Source: JAMHWF01 sp035911095 (GTDB taxonomy: Bacteria > Pseudomonadota > Gammaproteobacteria > Burkholderiales > Burkholderiaceae_C). From it: a DNA stretch of 64,000 nt. This document shows, in pieces, positions 29,658 through 37,572 of the stretch (positions are counted from its first letter, which is position 1; the number at the start of each line of letters is the position of its first letter). The notes below the pieces were generated by a model that made no database searches, had not been told where the DNA came from, and saw nothing but the letters and a program-made list of their open reading frames with translations. Position numbers and translations under genes: made by a program. The stretch is taken from the NCBI GenBank assembly GCA_035911095.1, contig JAMHWF010000125.1:35667-99666 (forward strand), written 5' to 3'.

Positions 29658-30032
29658 ATGCGTCATTACGAGATCATCCTGCTGATCCATCCGGATCAAA
29701 GCGAGCAGGTTTCAGCCATGCTGGAGCGCTACCGCACCGCCATCGGCGGCGGCGGCGGCAAGGTGCACCGGGTCGAGGACTGGGGGCGGCGCCAGCTGGC
29801 CTACCAGATCCAGAAGCTCGCGAAGGCCCATTACCTGTGCCTGAACATCGAGTGCGACAAGGCGGTGCTCGACGAACTGGAAACCGGCTTCCGCTTCAAT
29901 GATGCGGTGCTGCGTCACCTGACCGTCGTCAAGGACAAGGCCGAGACGACGCCTTCGGTGATGATGAAGCTGGTCGAGAAGGAAGAGGCCCGAAAGGCGC
30001 CGCAGGAACCAGCACCGGCCGCGGCCAGCTGA
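29658..30032 (+). CDS. rpsF: 30S ribosomal protein S6
   Basis: Ribosomal protein S6 (124 aa), which binds 16S rRNA as a heterodimer with S18. The opening MRHYEIILLIHPDQSEQV and WGRRQLAYQIQKLAKAHYLCLNIEC are diagnostic. The Ala/Pro/Glu-rich tail is typical of proteobacteria. AAGGAG at 29647-29652 is a strong ribosome-binding site. Genes for PriB and S18 follow. Confidence 0.98.
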   Translation: MRHYEIILLIHPDQSEQVSAMLERYRTAIGGGGGKVHRVEDWGRRQLAYQIQKLAKAHYLCLNIECDKAVLDELETGFRFNDAVLRHLTVVKDKAETTPSVMMKLVEKEEARKAPQEPAPAAAS

Positions 30033-30061
30033 GGCCCGGCGCCGGAGCTTCGCCGAGCGCG

Positions 30062-30343
30062 TTGAACCGCCTGGTCCTGAGCGTGCAACTGGCCGAGCGT
30101 GGCCCGATGCGCTACACCCCGGCCGGCATCCCCGCCCTCGACCTCGGCCTGCAGCACGACTCGCAGGTGGTCGAGGCAGGGCAGCCGCGCAAGGTGTCGA
30201 TGATGCTGAAGGCCCTGGCCCTCGGCGACATCACCCGCCCGCTCGGTGCGATGCCTCTCGGCCACGGTTTCGAAGCCGCCGGATTCCTCACGACCCATCG
30301 CAACGGCCGCGGACTCGTCTTCCACATCACAGAGTTCGTCTGA
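30062..30343 (+). CDS. priB: Primosomal replication protein N (PriB)
   Basis: Single-domain OB-fold protein (93 aa) that links PriA to single-stranded DNA at stalled forks. The sequence NRLVLSVQLAERGPMRYTPAGIPALDLGLQH and the C-terminal GLVFHITEFV match betaproteobacterial PriB. No ATG is available upstream, so TTG 30062 is the start, which may keep its level below that of S6 and S18. Its place between rpsF and rpsR is the classical one. Confidence 0.93.
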   Translation: MNRLVLSVQLAERGPMRYTPAGIPALDLGLQHDSQVVEAGQPRKVSMMLKALALGDITRPLGAMPLGHGFEAAGFLTTHRNGRGLVFHITEFV

Positions 30344-30381
30344 GCCAGCGTCCCGCACACTCGTTTCGAAAGAGGTAAGAC

Positions 30382-30672
30382 ATGCCCCCGCCACGTGGTA
30401 AAGGTCGGTTCTCGAAGGACCGCAAACCCAAGCGCAACCAGCAATCGCTGCTGTTCCGCCGCAAGCGCTTCTGCCGCTTCACCGTCGCCGGTGTCAAAGA
30501 GATCGACTACAAGGACATCGACACGCTGCGCGACTTCGTCGGCGAGAACGGCAAGATCACGCCCGCCCGCCTGACCGGCACGCGTGCGTTCTATCAGCGC
30601 CAGCTGACGACGGCGATCAAGCGCGCGCGTTTCCTCGCGCTGCTGCCGTACAGCGACCATCACCGCGCCTGA
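30382..30672 (+). CDS. rpsR: 30S ribosomal protein S18
   Basis: Ribosomal protein S18 (96 aa), partner of S6 on the 30S platform. The core RRKRFCRFTVAGVKEIDYKDIDTLRDFVGENGKITPARLTGT is intact, with a basic N-terminal tail and the terminal ARFLALLPYSDHH. An AAGAGG site precedes ATG 30382. rplI begins 11 bp after the stop. Confidence 0.98.
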   Translation: MPPPRGKGRFSKDRKPKRNQQSLLFRRKRFCRFTVAGVKEIDYKDIDTLRDFVGENGKITPARLTGTRAFYQRQLTTAIKRARFLALLPYSDHHRA

Positions 30673-30683
30673 GGAGGACCGCC

Positions 30684-31136
30684 ATGCAAGTGATCCTTCT
30701 CGACAAGGTCGCCAACCTCGGCAACCTCGGCGACATCGTCAAGGTCAAGGACGGCTACGCCCGCAACTTCCTGATCCCGACCCGTCGCGCGCGCCGCGCG
30801 ACCGAGGTCGCGCTGAAGGAGTTCCAGGAGAAGCGCGCCGAGCTCGAACGCATCGCTGCGGCCAAGCTGTCCGAGGCGCAGGCGCTGGCTGACAAGCTCT
30901 CCGGCTACACGGTGCGCATCGCGCAGAAGGCCGGCGTGGACGGCCGCTTGTTCGGCTCGGTGACCAACGCCGACATCGCCGAAGCACTGACCAAGGCCGG
31001 CTTCGCGGTGCAGAAGTCGCAGGTGCGCCTCGCCAACGGCCCGTTGAAGGTCGTCGGCGAGCACCAGGCGAGCCTGGTCGCGCACACCGACGTCGTGGTC
31101 GACCTGAGCGTCGCGGTCGTCCCCGAGAACGACTGA
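30684..31136 (+). CDS. rplI: 50S ribosomal protein L9
   Basis: Ribosomal protein L9 (150 aa), a two-domain protein joined by a long helix near the L1 stalk. MQVILLDKVANLGNLGDIVKVKDGYARNFLIP is the family signature. A strong GAGGAGG site precedes ATG 30684. It closes the rpsF-priB-rpsR-rplI operon; a hairpin follows within 30 bp. Confidence 0.98.
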   Translation: MQVILLDKVANLGNLGDIVKVKDGYARNFLIPTRRARRATEVALKEFQEKRAELERIAAAKLSEAQALADKLSGYTVRIAQKAGVDGRLFGSVTNADIAEALTKAGFAVQKSQVRLANGPLKVVGEHQASLVAHTDVVVDLSVAVVPEND

Positions 31137-31162
31137 CGATCCGGTTGCCTCGGATCTGCCTC

Positions 31163-31188
31163 GAAGGGCCGGCGCTTGCCGGCCCTTC
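31163..31188 (+). terminator. Terminator of the rpsF-rplI operon
   Basis: A perfect 11-bp stem GAAGGGCCGGC/GCCGGCCCTTC (31163-31173 with 31178-31188) with loop GCTT is followed by TGCTTTGG. The T tract is short but the stem is strong and the position, 27 bp after rplI, fits transcription termination before dnaB. Confidence 0.7.
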
Positions 31189-31248
31189 TGCTTTGGCGCC
31201 CGAGTTGTCCCGGGCTGCCCACCGGCTTCCCACGCAATCTCCCCAGCC

Positions 31249-31257
31249 TTGTCCACA
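31249..31257 (+). promoter_or_regulatory. DnaA-box-like site upstream of dnaB
   Basis: TTGTCCACA differs by one base from the DnaA-box consensus TTATCCACA. It lies 63 bp before the dnaB start, in the rplI-dnaB gap. A single box is weak evidence and could arise by chance. Confidence 0.3.
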
Positions 31258-31319
31258 GGCGTGGCACGGGTGCCGGCCTATCATCCCCACAGCCTCCTGC
31301 TGTCCTGGATCCGCCTCAC

Positions 31320-32738
31320 GTGTCCGCTGTCTTCTCGCCTCCCGACCTGCCGTCCACCAGCGTTCCGCACGACGACGAAGTCGCGCGCCTGCGCATCCCG
31401 CCGCACTCGATCGAGGCCGAGCAGAGCGTGCTCGGCGGTCTGCTGATCGACAACCTGGCCTGGGACCGCTCGGCCGACCTGCTCGGCGACGGTGACTTCT
31501 ACCGCCACGAGCACCGCCTGATCTACGGTGCGATCGGCACGCTGGTCAACGGCAGCAAGCCGGCCGACGTCATCACCGTCTTCGAGCAGCTGCAAAGCCT
31601 CGGCAAGGCAGAGGAGTGCGGCGGCCTGGCCTATCTGAACGCGCTGGCGCAGAGCGTGCCGAGCGCAGCCAACCTGCGCCGCTATGCGGAGATCGTTCGC
31701 GAGCGGGCGATCCTGCGCAAGCTCGTCAGCGTGAGCGACGAGATCGCGACCGACGCCTTCAACCCGCAGGGGCGCCCGGTGGCGCAGATCCTCGACGAGG
31801 CGGAGGGCAAGATCTTCCGCATCGGCGAGGAGGGCTCGCGCTCGCGGCAGGGCTTCCTGAGCATGGATCAGTTGGTCGTCCAGCTGATCGACCGCGTCAA
31901 CGAGCTGGCCGAGAACGGCGCCGAGGACGTCACCGGCGTGCGCAGCGGCTTCTACGACCTCGACAAGTACACCGCCGGCTTCCAGCCGGGCGACCTGCTG
32001 GTCCTCGCCGCGCGCCCCTCGATGGGCAAGACCGCCTTCGCGCTCAACATCGCCGAACACGTCGCGGTGCAGGAAGGTCTGCCGGTCGTCGTGTTCTCGA
32101 TGGAAATGGGCGCCTCGCAGCTGGCGCTGCGGATGGTCGGCTCGCTCGGCCGCATCGACCAGCAGCACCTGCGCACCGGCGCGCTGCGCGACGATGAATG
32201 GGGCCGCCTCAGCGAGGCGGTCGACCGCCTCGGCAAGGCGCCGGTCTTCATCGACGAGAGCCCCGGCCTCACGCCTTCGGAACTGCGCGCCCGGGCCCGG
32301 CGCCAAGCCCGCCAGTGCGGCCGGCTCGGCCTGATCGTCGTCGACTACCTGCAGCTGATGACCGGCTCGTCGTCCAACGAAGAGAACCGCGCCACCGTGA
32401 TCGGCGAGATCTCGCGCGGTCTGAAGGGGCTGGCGAAGGAGCTCAAGTGCCCGGTGATCGCGCTGTCGCAGCTCAACCGCAGCGTCGAGTCGCGGACCGA
32501 CAAGCGGCCGATGATGAGCGACCTGCGCGAGTCCGGCGCGATCGAGCAGGACGCCGACGTGATCATGTTCATCTACCGCGACGAGTACTACAACAAGGAC
32601 TCGAAGGAGCCGGGCGTGGCCGAGATCATCATCGGCAAGCAGCGCAACGGCCCGGTCGGCACGGTCAAGCTGACCTTCCTGAAGCCGCTGACCAAGTTCG
32701 ACAACCTGGCGCCGGGGCACGGCGACAGCGGCTACTGA
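31320..32738 (+). CDS. dnaB: Replicative DNA helicase DnaB
   Basis: Hexameric 5'-3' fork helicase (472 aa), RecA-like fold. The N-terminal DnaG-interacting domain starts LRIPPHSIEAEQSVLGGLLID. The Walker A motif is ARPSMGKTAFALN (about residue 230), Walker B is LIVVDYLQLM, and the arginine-finger region is EQDADVIMFIYRDEYY. GTG 31320 gives the normal length; longer in-frame extensions run into the terminator. It lies downstream of rplI as in many proteobacteria. Confidence 0.97.
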   Translation: MSAVFSPPDLPSTSVPHDDEVARLRIPPHSIEAEQSVLGGLLIDNLAWDRSADLLGDGDFYRHEHRLIYGAIGTLVNGSKPADVITVFEQLQSLGKAEECGGLAYLNALAQSVPSAANLRRYAEIVRERAILRKLVSVSDEIATDAFNPQGRPVAQILDEAEGKIFRIGEEGSRSRQGFLSMDQLVVQLIDRVNELAENGAEDVTGVRSGFYDLDKYTAGFQPGDLLVLAARPSMGKTAFALNIAEHVAVQEGLPVVVFSMEMGASQLALRMVGSLGRIDQQHLRTGALRDDEWGRLSEAVDRLGKAPVFIDESPGLTPSELRARARRQARQCGRLGLIVVDYLQLMTGSSSNEENRATVIGEISRGLKGLAKELKCPVIALSQLNRSVESRTDKRPMMSDLRESGAIEQDADVIMFIYRDEYYNKDSKEPGVAEIIIGKQRNGPVGTVKLTFLKPLTKFDNLAPGHGDSGY

Positions 32739-32813
32739 GCGGGCCCCACCGCTCCGTCGTCAGCCGCCACGAGCGCTGAGCCGCTCCAGGCCGCCTTAGC
32801 GACACGCGCCTGC

Positions 32814-33578
32814 TCAGGCGTCGGACGCCTCGCTCCACCAGGAGCGGACGAAGGCGACCGCGGGCAGCAGCATCAGCAGCGCAGCCAGCAGGGCTTCGCG
32901 GGTGCTGCCGTCGAGCAGCACGTTGCCGGCCGAGGCGATCAGGCTGTCCGGGTGGGCGTCCCCGTGGTGCGACACGAAATCGGCCAGACCGCCGACGAGG
33001 AGCTCGACGGCGACCACCGCAAGCAGCAGCGCCGACAGCCGGAAGCCGAAGTGGAGCATCCAGCGCGTCGGCCGCGAGCGGGCGACGAACGGATAGGCCG
33101 CGAGCAGCGCGGCCGCCAGGCCGACACCCAGGGCCGCGCCCTGGAGCAGCTCGGCCGGGTCCGCTGCCTCCTGCCAGGCGCCCTGCAGGAACAGCACGAC
33201 CTCGAGGATCTCGCGGCTCGTGATGAAGGCCGCGAAGCCGCCGATGACCAGCGGATGGCAGGCCCGGTCCAGCCAGCGGGCGGACCACGAGGACACACTC
33301 TCGCGCAGCGAGCCCACCGAGGTGAGCATGCCGACCGCCATGAACATCATCGTGAGCGCGAAGGCGATCGTGAGCAGCGGGCTCAGGCGCGGGTCGACGG
33401 CCACGCCCGACAGCGTCGCCAGCAGGCCCAGGGCGATCGCCGCGCCCGCCGCGCAGCCCGCGGCGATGACGGCGTCTCGCCCGCCCGGCATGCGCGTCTG
33501 AAGGCAGGCCCGCAAGGCGGCGATGCAGATCAGGAGCTCGGCCGATTCGCGGAAGACGACGAAGAAAGCGTTGAACAT
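32814..33578 (-). CDS. FTR1-family iron permease
   Basis: Inner-membrane permease (254 aa) of the FTR1/EfeU class with about seven helices. Both family motifs R-E-x-x-E are present: RESAE at residues 10-14 and REILE at 122-126, the iron-binding helices. ATG 33578 yields the typical start MFNAFFVVFRES. An earlier ATG at 33623 would add 15 residues and sits just upstream of a likely -10 box, so it is rejected. No efeO, efeB or ferroxidase gene adjoins it, which is unusual. It stands at the edge of an iron-acquisition locus on the opposite strand. Substrate ferric or ferrous iron is by family. Confidence 0.88.
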   Translation of the reverse strand: MFNAFFVVFRESAELLICIAALRACLQTRMPGGRDAVIAAGCAAGAAIALGLLATLSGVAVDPRLSPLLTIAFALTMMFMAVGMLTSVGSLRESVSSWSARWLDRACHPLVIGGFAAFITSREILEVVLFLQGAWQEAADPAELLQGAALGVGLAAALLAAYPFVARSRPTRWMLHFGFRLSALLLAVVAVELLVGGLADFVSHHGDAHPDSLIASAGNVLLDGSTREALLAALLMLLPAVAFVRSWWSEASDA

Positions 33579-33609
33579 CGGCACCCCGCAGGCGATGCGA
33601 AAGAGTCGA

Positions 33610-33615
33610 ATTATC
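33610..33615 (-). promoter_or_regulatory. Candidate -10 / Fur-like hexamer for the FTR1 gene
   Basis: Read on the minus strand this is GATAAT, one mismatch from the -10 consensus and identical to one Fur hexamer. The flanking bases (ACGATAATTCGACTC) do not complete a full three-hexamer Fur box. It lies 31 bp upstream of ATG 33578. Confidence 0.35.
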
Positions 33616-33692
33616 GTTCGCACCTGCCTGTAGACGGCAGGGCCGCGCCGGGAACGTGTAGGCTGGCGCCCCGACCCTCACCGACCCGCACC

Positions 33693-34034
33693 GTGCCGAG
33701 CCCGACACCCGACGAAGTGGACCGCGTCATCACCGCCGCCGTCGAGGGCTTCAAGGGCAACCTGAACGACCTTTCGAGCGCGGTGGGCATGCTGGTGATC
33801 GGGCAGCGCTACGGCTGGCGGGTGATCCTGCTGATCCACAGCCAGGCAACCATCCGCAAGTACCTGCGCATCCTCGGGCTGAAGAGCATCCGCGATGCGA
33901 TGCCCGAGGTGGGCGACCTGTCGGGCCGCTCCAATGCCTGGCGCCTCGTCGAAGGCACCTCCAACTTCTGGAAGGCCGTGCGGGGCCAGCTGCCCGGCAT
34001 TCGCTCCGGCAACGTCGACGGAGACGCGACCTAG
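33693..34034 (+). CDS. Conserved-looking small protein of unknown function
   Basis: A 113-aa protein starting at GTG 33693 (VPSPTPDEVDRVITAAVEGF). It is mostly helical, with a hydrophobic stretch AVGMLVIGQRYGWRVILLIHS at residues about 28-48 that looks amphipathic more than a true membrane anchor, then a basic Ile/Leu-rich segment and a Trp-containing C-terminus. I recognise no family. Codon bias is coding-like. It begins 114 bp from the divergent FTR1 start and ends 54 bp before the siderophore-receptor promoter, so an iron-related role is possible but unproven. Confidence 0.7.
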   Translation: MPSPTPDEVDRVITAAVEGFKGNLNDLSSAVGMLVIGQRYGWRVILLIHSQATIRKYLRILGLKSIRDAMPEVGDLSGRSNAWRLVEGTSNFWKAVRGQLPGIRSGNVDGDAT

Positions 34035-34087
34035 GGCTGCGAGCGGGCGGGCGCGCCAGACGGTGCGTCGCGCGCCAGTGGTGCAAC

Positions 34088-34124
34088 AGTAGTACTTGAC
34101 AGTACTACTATCGACACCTAGCAT
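34088..34124 (+). promoter_or_regulatory. Siderophore-receptor promoter with palindromic operator around the -35
   Basis: TTGACA at 34096-34101 and TAGCAT at 34119-34124 are separated by exactly 17 bp, a good sigma-70 promoter. The -35 hexamer is bracketed by a perfect 8-bp inverted repeat, AGTAGTAC (34088-34095) and GTACTACT (34102-34109). A dimeric regulator bound here would cover the -35. It is not a Fur-box sequence. Confidence 0.75.
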
Positions 34125-34230
34125 CCGGCGCATTCCTGCGAATGCTTCTTGTTATGGGCATCCCGGGTTCGCCCGTGCCGTCCCGTTGCGGCACGCCTGC
34201 CTCGCCTCTGCCCGACGTCTCGCCCCCGCC

Positions 34231-36399
34231 GTGAATCCCCTGTCGTCGCTCGACCAGACCGCGCCCCGTTTCGCGCGCACTCCCTACGCCCGGGCTGTTG
34301 CCGGCGCCCTCGTGCTCCTGTCCTTCGGTGCTGCATCCAGAGCCCAGTCGACGGACGCGACCCTGCCGCCGGTGACCGTCCATGGAGAGCAGGACGCACC
34401 GTACGCGGCACCGTCATCGCGCACCGCCACCAAGACCGATACGCCACTGCTCGACACGCCCCAGTCGATCAGCGTGATCACGCGCGAGTCGATGCAGGAC
34501 CGCGGCGTGCAGAGCCTCGCGGAAGCCGCGCGCTACGTGCCGGGTCTCGGCTTTGCGCAGGGCGAGGGCAACCGCGAGACGCCGATCATTCGCGGCATCA
34601 GCACGACCGGCGACTTCTTCATCGACGGCATCCGCGACGACGTTCAGTACTACCGCGACCTCTACAACATCGAGCGCGTCGAGATCTTTCGCGGCCCGAA
34701 CGCGATGATCTTCGGGCGCGGCGCGACCGGTGGCCTGATCAACCGCGTGAGCAAGGTGCCGGGCAACACCGCGCTGTATGCGGGCTCGCTGACCCTGGGC
34801 TCGCACAGCAACCGGCGCATCACCGCGGATGTCAACCAACCGCTGAATGCCGACGTCGCGCTGCGCCTGAACGCGATGTACGAGAGCTCGGACAGCTATC
34901 GGCAGGACGTCAAGATCCGGCGCAAGGGCATCAACCCGTCGATCGCCTGGCGCCCGACCGCGCAGACCAGGGTGGTCGCCGCCTACGAGCACTTCGAGGA
35001 TGACCGGGTGGCCGATCGCGGCATCCCGTCCTACCGCGGGCTGCCGGTCGCGACCGACCGGTCGACGTTCTTCGGCGACCCGCACAACAGCCCGACCGAC
35101 ACCGAGCTCGACGCGGTCTCTCTGCACGTCGAGCACCGCTTTGCCAGCGGCCTCGGGCTGAGCAACCGCACCCGCTGGTCTGACCAGGACAAGTTCTATC
35201 AGAACGTGTTTCCGGGCGCCGTCAACGCGGCGGGCACCGGGGTGTCGATCGCCGCGTACAACAACGCCACCCAGCGCAAGAGCCTCTTCAACCAGACCGA
35301 CCTGACGCTCGACGTGCACACGGGCGGCGTCAAGCACACGCTGCTCGGCGGGCTGGAGCTCAGCAAGCAGGACACAGACAACGCCCGACTGACCGGCTTC
35401 TTCCCCGGGGACGAGACGAGCGAGCTGGTGCCGCTCGGCAACCCGCGCCCGACCCTGCCGATCGTGTTCCGCCAGTCGGCGACCGATGCGGACAACAGCG
35501 GAACGGCGAAGACGGTGGGGCTCTACGTGCAGGACCAGATCGAGCTCTCGCCTAGCCTGCAGCTGATCGCCGGCCTGCGGTTCGACCGCTTCGAGGTCGA
35601 CTTCCGCAACAACCGCAACGGTGACCGCTTCGAGACGAAGGACGACCTGGTGTCGCCGCGCGTCGGCGTGGTCTACAAGCCGATGCCTGCGCTGTCGCTC
35701 TACGCCAACTACAGTCTCGCGCACCTGCCGCGCGCGGGTGAGCAGCTCTCGTCGCTGAGCCTGAACAACTCGGCGCTCGCGCCGGAGAAGTTCAAGAACT
35801 ACGAGCTCGGTGCGAAGTGGGATGTCGGCAGCTCGCTCGCGGCCACGGCCGCCGTGTTCCGCCTGGACAGGACCAACGTCGTCGTCCTCGACCCGGCCGA
35901 CCCGACCGGCGCCACGACGATGCTCAGCGACGGGCAGCGGATCGAAGGCCTGGAGCTGGGCGTGACCGGCAACGTCACCTCCGCATGGTCGGTCGCGGGT
36001 GGCTACGCCTACACGCGGGCGAAGTTCACCGCCGACACCTCGGCCACGCTGCGCGAGGGCGCACGCGTCGGACAGGTGCCGCGCCAGTCGTTCGCGCTCT
36101 GGAACCGCTATGACTTCACGCCGATGTGGGGGGCCGGCCTCGGTGTCATCCACCGGTCGAGGATGTTCGCCACCAACCAGCTGATCGCCACGACGGCCTC
36201 GCCGATTCCGAACGTCGAGCTGGCCGGCTACACCCGCTTCGACGCGGCGGTCTTCGCGACGCTCTCGCGACAGCTGCGGCTGCAACTGAACGTCGAGAAC
36301 CTGTTCGACAAGCACTACTACCTGAACGCCCACAGCAACAACAACATCACGCCGGGCTCGCCACGCGCCTTCCGCGTGACGCTGAACGCCACCTACTGA
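34231..36399 (+). CDS. TonB-dependent siderophore receptor
   Basis: Outer-membrane gated channel (722 aa) of the Fiu/FhuE/FoxA type. GTG 34231 opens a good signal peptide (hydrophobic AVAGALVLLSFGAAS, cleavage near SRAQS, about residue 38). The plug domain follows with ATKTDTPLLDTPQSISVITRESMQDRG and IERVEIFRGPNAMIFGRGATGGLIN, and the 22-strand barrel ends SPRAFRVTLNATY with an aromatic terminal residue. A frame start at TTG 34096 lies in the -35 box and is rejected. The ferric-binding protein gene follows after 15 bp. The exact siderophore is not determinable. Confidence 0.93.
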   Translation: MNPLSSLDQTAPRFARTPYARAVAGALVLLSFGAASRAQSTDATLPPVTVHGEQDAPYAAPSSRTATKTDTPLLDTPQSISVITRESMQDRGVQSLAEAARYVPGLGFAQGEGNRETPIIRGISTTGDFFIDGIRDDVQYYRDLYNIERVEIFRGPNAMIFGRGATGGLINRVSKVPGNTALYAGSLTLGSHSNRRITADVNQPLNADVALRLNAMYESSDSYRQDVKIRRKGINPSIAWRPTAQTRVVAAYEHFEDDRVADRGIPSYRGLPVATDRSTFFGDPHNSPTDTELDAVSLHVEHRFASGLGLSNRTRWSDQDKFYQNVFPGAVNAAGTGVSIAAYNNATQRKSLFNQTDLTLDVHTGGVKHTLLGGLELSKQDTDNARLTGFFPGDETSELVPLGNPRPTLPIVFRQSATDADNSGTAKTVGLYVQDQIELSPSLQLIAGLRFDRFEVDFRNNRNGDRFETKDDLVSPRVGVVYKPMPALSLYANYSLAHLPRAGEQLSSLSLNNSALAPEKFKNYELGAKWDVGSSLAATAAVFRLDRTNVVVLDPADPTGATTMLSDGQRIEGLELGVTGNVTSAWSVAGGYAYTRAKFTADTSATLREGARVGQVPRQSFALWNRYDFTPMWGAGLGVIHRSRMFATNQLIATTASPIPNVELAGYTRFDAAVFATLSRQLRLQLNVENLFDKHYYLNAHSNNNITPGSPRAFRVTLNATY

Positions 36400-36414
36400 C
36401 GCAGGGGACAAGAC

Positions 36415-37452
36415 ATGACGCTATTCCGATGGGCTCGCCTTTGCGTCGCCGCGCTCGCCCTGGGGGCGGGCAGCGGCTGGGCGCAGGAGACGCTCAACCT
36501 CTACAGCGCGCGCCACTACCAGACCGACGAGGCGCTCTACGCCGACTTCACCCGGCAGACCGGCATCAGGATCAATCGCATCGACGGGGACGACGCGGGC
36601 ATCCTCGCGCGCCTCAAGAGCGAAGGCACTGCCTCGCCGGCAGACGTGGTGCTGCTCGTCGACGCCGCGAGGCTGTGGCGGGCCGAGGTCGACGGCCTGT
36701 TCCAGCCCGTGCGCTCGACGGTCCTGAGCAGCAGGATCCCGCCCAACCTGCGCGGCAAGGACAGCGGTGAAGGGCCGTACTGGTACGGCTTCTCGACCCG
36801 CGCGCGGGTGATCGTCTACCGCAAGGCGACCGTGCCCGCGGCGGACGTCGAAACCTACGAAGCCCTCGCCGACCCGAAGAACAAGGGGCGGGTCTGCACG
36901 CGTTCGGGCTCGCACCCCTACAACCTCTCGCTGTTCGGGGCGGTGACCGAGCACCTCGGCCCAGCCAAGGCCGAGCAGTGGCTCTCGGCGCTGAAGGGCA
37001 ACCTCGCGCGCGACCCCAAGGGCGGCGACACCGACCAGATCAAGGCCGTGGCCTCCGGCGAGTGCCAGATCGCGCTCACGAACTCCTACTACCTCGCCCG
37101 GCTGATGCGTTCGGACAAGCCGGAGGACAAGGCGGTGGTCGAGGCGATCGCGGTCTCGTTCCCGGACCAGCGCAGCTGGGGCACGCACCTCAACATCGCC
37201 GGGGCCGGCGTCGCGCGCCACTCGAAGCACCGGGCGGCCGCCGTCCGCTTTCTCGAGTACCTGGCCAGTGACCAGGCCCAGCGCTACTTCGCCGACGGCA
37301 ACAACGAGTGGCCGGTGGTCAAGGGCGTGAAGACCGACAACCCCGCGCTGGCGAGCTTCGGGCACTTCAAGGCCGAGACCATCCCGGTGTCGGTGATCGG
37401 GATGCAGCAGGTCAAGGTCCAGCAGATGCTGGATCGTGTGGGCTACCGCTAG
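36415..37452 (+). CDS. Periplasmic ferric iron-binding protein (FbpA/FutA type)
   Basis: Substrate-binding protein (345 aa) of the FbpA/AfuA/FutA class. A signal peptide (cleavage after GWAQ, about residue 24) precedes LNLYSARHYQTDEALYADFTRQTGI, with the early tyrosine typical of iron ligands. TNSYYLARL supplies the characteristic adjacent tyrosines that coordinate Fe3+. It is probably co-transcribed with the receptor (15-bp gap). The ABC permease and ATPase genes that normally follow (fbpB, fbpC) are absent from this window. Confidence 0.92.
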   Translation: MTLFRWARLCVAALALGAGSGWAQETLNLYSARHYQTDEALYADFTRQTGIRINRIDGDDAGILARLKSEGTASPADVVLLVDAARLWRAEVDGLFQPVRSTVLSSRIPPNLRGKDSGEGPYWYGFSTRARVIVYRKATVPAADVETYEALADPKNKGRVCTRSGSHPYNLSLFGAVTEHLGPAKAEQWLSALKGNLARDPKGGDTDQIKAVASGECQIALTNSYYLARLMRSDKPEDKAVVEAIAVSFPDQRSWGTHLNIAGAGVARHSKHRAAAVRFLEYLASDQAQRYFADGNNEWPVVKGVKTDNPALASFGHFKAETIPVSVIGMQQVKVQQMLDRVGYR

Positions 37453-37572
37453 AGCCCGGGGCGCGCTCGAAGGGCATTCCACAGCGTGTCGACGCAGCCG
37501 CCCCGGCGCCGGAGCGGGGGCTCCGCCAGCGGCTCCGGGCCGCGCCCGAAGCCGGGGACGGCGGAACCGGTG

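Noticed and set aside
33579..33623. 15-residue N-terminal extension of the FTR1 permease
   Set aside because: The family opens with MFNA-type sequence at 33578, and ATG 33623 lies upstream of the GATAAT candidate -10.
34096..34230. N-terminal extension of the siderophore receptor from TTG 34096
   Set aside because: The TTG is the -35 hexamer of the promoter, so it is not transcribed; GTG 34231 gives a normal signal peptide.
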